Below are positions 29,529 through 31,551 of a DNA stretch of 31,551 bases, in pieces. The translations under genes and the position numbers were made by a program. Numbering within the stretch: the stretch's first letter is position 1; every line of letters starts with the position of its first letter. This DNA is from CAYLSO01 sp964386525 (lineage in GTDB: Bacteria > Eisenbacteria > RBG-16-71-46 > DASYSL01), in the NCBI GenBank assembly GCA_964386525.1, contig CAYLSO010000128.1, positions 1 through 31,551 on the forward strand. Direction: 5' to 3'. The notes beneath the pieces were generated by a model, which worked only from the letters and a program-made list of their open reading frames with translations, had not been told where the DNA came from and made no database searches.

Positions 29529-31551
29529 ATGAGGTCTCAGCGCAAGTGCATCATCGGCGGCCCGTCCTGTCTCACCGTCTCTGTCCGCGCACCTGGCAGC
29601 AGGGCGATGCTGGCGATGGTCGCGTCGCTCGTGCTGCTGGTGGCCCTCGGGGGCTCGGCGGGCGCGCAGACGCCCCGCTGGGGCTTCCCCGTGACCGACG
29701 GGGAAGTCGACGCCGTCGCCCTCTCCGGCAACACGCTCTACCTCGGGGGCTGGTTCAGTCGCGTGGGGCCGGCTACCGGGTGCGGGGTGCCCCTGGCGAC
29801 CAGCACGGGCACGCCCGCGAGCGGCTTCCCGGTGGTGGACGGTCCCGTCTACGCAGCCGTTTCCGACGGCTCCGGCGGCTGGTTTATCGGGGGCGACTTC
29901 ACCTCCGTCGGCGACAGCGCGCGCTCGAACCTGGCCCACGTCCTGGCCGACAACCGCATCGCGCCCTGGAGCGCCGGCACCGACGAGCCGGTGCGGGCCC
30001 TCGCCCGGGGCGGGTCCACGCTGTACGTGGGGGGTGAGTTCTACGGCATCGGGTCCGAGTGGATCATGTATCTCGCGGCCGTGGACGTGACGAGCGGGAC
30101 CGCGACGAGCTGGAACCCGGGCTGCGGCGGCAGGGTCTACGCCCTCGCCCTCGACGGTGCGACCCTCTACGTGGGCGGCGAGTTCTACGGCATCGGCGTG
30201 GAGAGCCGGAGCCTCATCGGCGCGGTGGACGCCGTGACCGGGGCGGTCACGGCCTGGAACCCGGGCGCGTCGGGCAGCTACGTGAAGACGATCGCGCTCA
30301 GCGGCACGACCGTCTACGTGGGCGGGATGTTCACCTCGATGGGAGGGCAGTCGCGCAGTTGCATCGCGGCGCTGAGCGCCACGACCGGGCTGGCCACCGG
30401 CTGGGACCCGAACGCGACCGCCTATTCCACCGTGTCGGCGCTCGCCGTGAGCGGCACGACCGTCTACGCCGGCGGCACGTTCACCGGTATCGGCGGGCAG
30501 ATGCGGAACCGCATCGCAGCGCTGGACGCCACCACCGGGCTCGCCACCGCCTGGAACCCGAACGCGAACAACACGGTCAACACGCTGGCGGTCGGCGGCT
30601 CGACGGTCTACGCGGGCGGCGCGTTCACCACCGTGGGCGGCCAGACCCGCAAGCGGATCGCGGCCCTCGACGCTACGAGCGGGAACGCCACGGCCCTCGA
30701 CCCGGTCGCCAACGGCACGGTCGAGACGGTCGTCCTCTCGGGCGCGACGCTGTTCGCCGGCGGGAACTTCTCCGGCATCGGCGGCTCGGTCCGCAACTGC
30801 CTCGCGGCGGCGGACGTCGTGAGCGGTCAGGTCACCGCCTGGAACCCGGGCGTGACCAGTATCGGGGCGTCCGTCAGCGCCCTGGCGGTCGGCGGTTCCA
30901 CCGTCTACGTCGGCGGGCAGTTCACGACCATCGGAGCTCAGACCCGCAATCGCATCGCCGCGGTGGACGCGACGAGCGGGGCGGTGACCGGCTGGAACCC
31001 GAACGCGAGCGCCACGGTGCGGTCCCTGGCGGTGAGCGGGACGACCGTCTACGCCGGCGGCGGCTTCACGACCATCGGCGGAGCGACGCGCAACCACGTC
31101 GCGGCGCTGGACGCCACCACCGGGCTGGCCACGACGTGGAACCCGAACATCGATGGCACTGGGGTCTACGCGCTGGCCGTGAGCGGCGCGACTGTCTACG
31201 CCGGGGGCTACTTCGTGACCGTCGGCGGGACGACGACGCGCAACTTCATCGCCGCGCTGGATGCCGGCACCGGCCTGCCCACCGCCTGGAATCCGAATGC
31301 GAGTGCCCCGGTCCTCGCCCTGCTGGTGAACGGCTCGACCGTGTACGCCGGGGGGCAGTTCACGCAGATCGGGACCCAACCGCGCTCATGCCTTGCGGCG
31401 CTGGACGCAGCCACCGGATCGGCCACCAGCTTCGTCGCGGATGTGGGCGGCTACGTGTACGCACTGGCGCTGGACGGTTCGGTGCTCTACGCGGGTGGCA
31501 GCTTCGGGAGCATCTCCGGGCAGGTGAGGAGTCGCCTCGCCTCGGTGGACG
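29529..31551 (+). CDS. Large secreted repeat protein, probable beta-propeller (3' end cut)
   Basis: At least 674 aa visible, running off the window. Start ATG at 29529 with GAGGAGGAG at 29511-29519. A basic N-terminus (about 30 residues) precedes the signal-peptide core AMVASLVLLVALGGSAGAQ. The rest consists of about 13 repeats of 47-51 aa. A typical unit is VSALAVSGTTVYAGGTFTGI followed by GGQMRNRIAALDATTGLATA and WNPNA. Each unit has a VYxGGxF strand, a GG.xR turn and an LDAxTGxxTxWNPN strand, as in the delta-60/WD-like propeller repeats of secreted bacterial proteins. Probably surface-exposed or extracellular and adhesive or structural; no catalytic residues seen. A 685-codon open frame on the opposite strand is a by-product of the repeats. 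Confidence 0.85.
   Translation, partial: MRSQRKCIIGGPSCLTVSVRAPGSRAMLAMVASLVLLVALGGSAGAQTPRWGFPVTDGEVDAVALSGNTLYLGGWFSRVGPATGCGVPLATSTGTPASGFPVVDGPVYAAVSDGSGGWFIGGDFTSVGDSARSNLAHVLADNRIAPWSAGTDEPVRALARGGSTLYVGGEFYGIGSEWIMYLAAVDVTSGTATSWNPGCGGRVYALALDGATLYVGGEFYGIGVESRSLIGAVDAVTGAVTAWNPGASGSYVKTIALSGTTVYVGGMFTSMGGQSRSCIAALSATTGLATGWDPNATAYSTVSALAVSGTTVYAGGTFTGIGGQMRNRIAALDATTGLATAWNPNANNTVNTLAVGGSTVYAGGAFTTVGGQTRKRIAALDATSGNATALDPVANGTVETVVLSGATLFAGGNFSGIGGSVRNCLAAADVVSGQVTAWNPGVTSIGASVSALAVGGSTVYVGGQFTTIGAQTRNRIAAVDATSGAVTGWNPNASATVRSLAVSGTTVYAGGGFTTIGGATRNHVAALDATTGLATTWNPNIDGTGVYALAVSGATVYAGGYFVTVGGTTTRNFIAALDAGTGLPTAWNPNASAPVLALLVNGSTVYAGGQFTQIGTQPRSCLAALDAATGSATSFVADVGGYVYALALDGSVLYAGGSFGSISGQVRSRLASVD
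29739..31551 (+). repeat. About 13 tandem coding repeats of 141-153 bp
   Basis: The codon for the aromatic residue in the VYxGG strand recurs at 29739, 29883, 30024, 30168, 30315, 30465, 30609, 30753, 30906, 31050, 31197, 31344 and 31488. Spacings are 141-153 bp, always multiples of three. Units 5-11 are most alike at DNA level, suggesting recent duplication within the gene. Confidence 0.85.

Noticed and set aside
28912..29532. 206-codon plus-strand frame before the repeat protein
   Set aside because: No ribosome site and Arg/Gly-rich random composition; it overlaps the start region of the repeat protein.
29322..31379. 685-codon open frame on the minus strand opposite the repeat protein
   Set aside because: It mirrors the repeats of the plus-strand gene, lacks a signal or domain, and has no ribosome site; the plus strand has a Shine-Dalgarno, signal peptide and typical repeat fold.
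29739..31551. CRISPR-like array, because of regular spacing of about 147 bp
   Set aside because: Spacing is in multiples of three within one open frame, and the repeats are diverged at silent sites: a coding repeat.

Overview
This is a very GC-rich (roughly 70% or more by eye) bacterial chromosomal window with densely packed genes. Genes run on both strands, often with 4-base ATGA/GTGA overlaps, and GTG starts are common. The envelope is clearly Gram-negative: there is a TonB-dependent receptor, lipoproteins, an AsmA-like protein and several signal-peptide proteins. Two secreted proteins end in the same short C-terminal sequence, TWGR[LV]KATYR. I associate such endings with uncultured FCB-type lineages such as Candidatus Eisenbacteria, but that placement is a low-confidence inference. 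No tRNA, rRNA, CRISPR array, transposase, integrase or phage gene was found.

Layout. 1-5230 (minus): an operon reading AsmA-like protein -> hpnC -> hpnD -> hpnE (cut by the window start), the three-step squalene route that feeds hopanoid synthesis. 5415-7780 (plus): a hotdog thioesterase, a parvulin-type lipoprotein isomerase, a 13-bp-stem terminator, and a polytopic membrane protein whose best start is a rare ATC. 7794-11241 (minus): an oppA-oppB-oppC-like peptide uptake operon without its ATPases. 11394-14269 (minus): a small secreted protein and a TonB-dependent receptor with a good promoter and a structured leader. 14694-15764 (plus): a secreted Asp-box propeller protein carrying the TWGRLKATYR end. 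15847-18011 (minus): a lipoprotein with carboxypeptidase-regulatory-like domains and an EamA transporter. 18153-19031 (plus): endonuclease IV. 19039-20109 (minus): an unusual zinc-finger, proline-rich, pseudo-receiver protein. 20396-22348 (plus): an OPT-family transporter. 22359-26129 (minus): a flavodiiron protein, a PLP enzyme of the cysteine-desulfurase fold without the catalytic cysteine, and an MFS transporter. 26271-27563 (plus): a phosphofructokinase with the PPi-type GGDD signature. 27573-28259 (minus): the second secreted protein with the TWGRVKATYR end. 28466-28783 (minus): a short TPR protein or remnant. 29529-31551 (plus): a large secreted protein of about 13 repeats, cut by the window end.

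Two patterns stand out. First, the two unrelated secreted proteins share the last ten residues with silent codon differences, which suggests a selected C-terminal tag, possibly for sorting or anchoring. Second, five genes with no Shine-Dalgarno sequence each have a TANNNT -10-like hexamer ending 6-7 nt before the start codon. This is the layout of leaderless transcription, and the other genes mostly have clear AGGAGG-type sites or overlap the gene upstream.
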